Below the pieces are notes generated by a model. It worked only from the letters and a program-made list of their open reading frames with translations. It did not search any database and was not told the DNA's origin. Source: Symbiodinium natans (Eukaryota; Sar; Dinophyceae; Suessiales; Symbiodiniaceae). Taken from it: a stretch of 42,500 nucleotides of DNA. Both the position numbers and the translations under genes were made by a program. Location: the NCBI GenBank assembly GCA_905221605.1, contig CAJNDS010002612.1, positions 1 to 42,500 of the forward strand, in the 5' to 3' direction. Below, one piece after another: positions 41,692-42,500 of the stretch (the first letter of the stretch is position 1; the number at the start of each line of letters is the position of its first letter).

Positions 41692-42228
41692 CTTCAAGAT
41701 GGACGTTGAACACAGCGGGCAATTGGAAGGCTATTGTTGCTTAGGTGGAGAGGATTTAGGGCTTAGGAACTAACTGAAGCTTGGGTTCTGCTCACGCAGC
41801 TTCGTGTCACTGCAGACAAGTGGGGAAAGGGCCTTAGAAGTTGGCGTGATTAGGATATTCCCCTGACAGCAGCAGCTTTGAAATGGGAATGGGCTTCATG
41901 AAGGGTAACTCTTCCGGTTTCGGGCTGAGGGCTCTTCCTCTGGCATTCTAAGTCCTCGTGCTCGACTAAGAAAGAGCACGCTTTATGAGCGGCGAGGGCC
42001 CAAACCCTCTACCCTGAACCGTAAACCTCAGGGCTTAGGCGGTTTAAGGCTTCGGGTTCCGAAAAAATGCTCCTCTAAGGGGTAACCCCAAATACTCCTA
42101 CTTTGGGTCGTAGATCTGGGGGCTACCCCTTTGAAGGCGGGGACGCTTGAGGACTTCCGTGGGTTTGGGCTTGGGTGGTTTGGGGTTGAAGCTGAGGCGG
42201 GCCATTTTTATTTGTTCAGGGTTTGAGG
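41692..42228. other. Unassigned sequence, upstream part of the PPR gene
   Basis: Unique sequence; the exon preceding 41629-41691 was not recognised. Imperfect inverted repeat GGGGTAACCCC...GGGGGCTACCCC at 42081-42131. Confidence 0.4.
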
Positions 42229-42324
42229 TTGGGATGTTCCCCATATACTAACAGTCCTTAGTGGGGATTCTAATGGGGGGGGAGTACTACAATCCCTACT
42301 GTTAGTATGCGGGGAACATCCCAA
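42229..42324. mobile_element. MITE-like element, family D copy 2
   Basis: TTGGGATGTTCCCCATATAC at the left and its inverse GTATGCGGGGAACATCCCAA at the right; inner TAACAGT/ACTGTTA also pair. 96 bp. Confidence 0.85.
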
Positions 42325-42399
42325 GTTTGAGGGTTTGAGGGTTTAGCGGTTTAGATGATGGAGCTTCCTCGGCCGAGAATCAGGGAATCTTGCCCAAGA

Positions 42400-42500
42400 C
42401 CCAAAACCCTAAACCCACCCACCCTAAACCCTCAACCCTCGACCCTAAACCCCTAACCCCTAACCCCTAACCACCAATCCCTAAACCCTAAACCCTCAAC
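42400..42500. repeat. CCCTAAA array at the right edge
   Basis: CCCTAAA, CCCTCAA and CCCCTAA units run to the window edge. Confidence 0.9.

Noticed and set aside
1-42500. tRNA, rRNA, snRNA or a spliced-leader gene
   Set aside because: I searched by eye for cloverleaf-like blocks, rRNA core motifs and the dinoflagellate spliced-leader core and saw none; a covariance-model scan was not possible.

Overview
The window looks like nuclear DNA of a dinoflagellate, most likely a member of the Suessiales (the group of Symbiodinium and Polarella). That placement is inferred from four things: TTTAGGG-type telomere-like repeats throughout, splice donors that are GT, GC or GA paired with AG|G acceptors, a mitochondrial/plastid-type PPR gene built from many short exons, and a Ty1/copia element of a kind familiar from these genomes. 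No species call is possible from the sequence alone.

Main reading: almost the whole window is one very large pentatricopeptide-repeat (PPR) gene on the minus strand, cut into short exons of about 30-125 nt. Most ORF callers would miss it because few exons contain an ATG and each lies in a sea of CCCTAAA/TTTAGGG repeats. Joining exons at GT/GC/GA...AG sites restores reading frame and PPR periodicity without a gap for 15 successive exons (38874 down to 20394; 1044 nt, 348 codons). Four more exons upstream (41691 to 40093; 76 codons) chain the same way. A weaker but still in-phase chain continues at 18305-13912. Isolated PPR-like exons can be seen down to about 2 kb. Neither the 5' nor the 3' end of the gene is identified.

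The introns hold (i) telomere-like arrays in both orientations, with many length and base variants, (ii) several families of short inverted-repeat elements (MITE-like), some ending exactly at a 3' splice site as introners do, and (iii) a 9.6-kb, apparently very young LTR retrotransposon (22076-31669) inserted inside a TTTAGGG array in one intron. The element has nearly identical 299/300-bp LTRs and one open 3019-codon gag-pol frame. Besides CCCH/CCHC fingers, protease, integrase, reverse transcriptase and RNase H, it carries a cytosine-C5-methyltransferase-like segment, a 2-oxoglutarate/Fe(II)-dioxygenase-like segment and a membrane-spanning cysteine-containing C terminus.

Layout: 1-780 has simple repeats and an alanine/lysine/glutamate-rich minus-strand coding-like tandem repeat. 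1020-1800 has about 250-bp tandem repeats with hairpins. 1980-22075 holds telomere-like repeats, inverted-repeat elements and the 3' part of the PPR gene. 22076-31669 is the retrotransposon. 31670-42500 is the 5' part of the PPR gene with the best-preserved exons.
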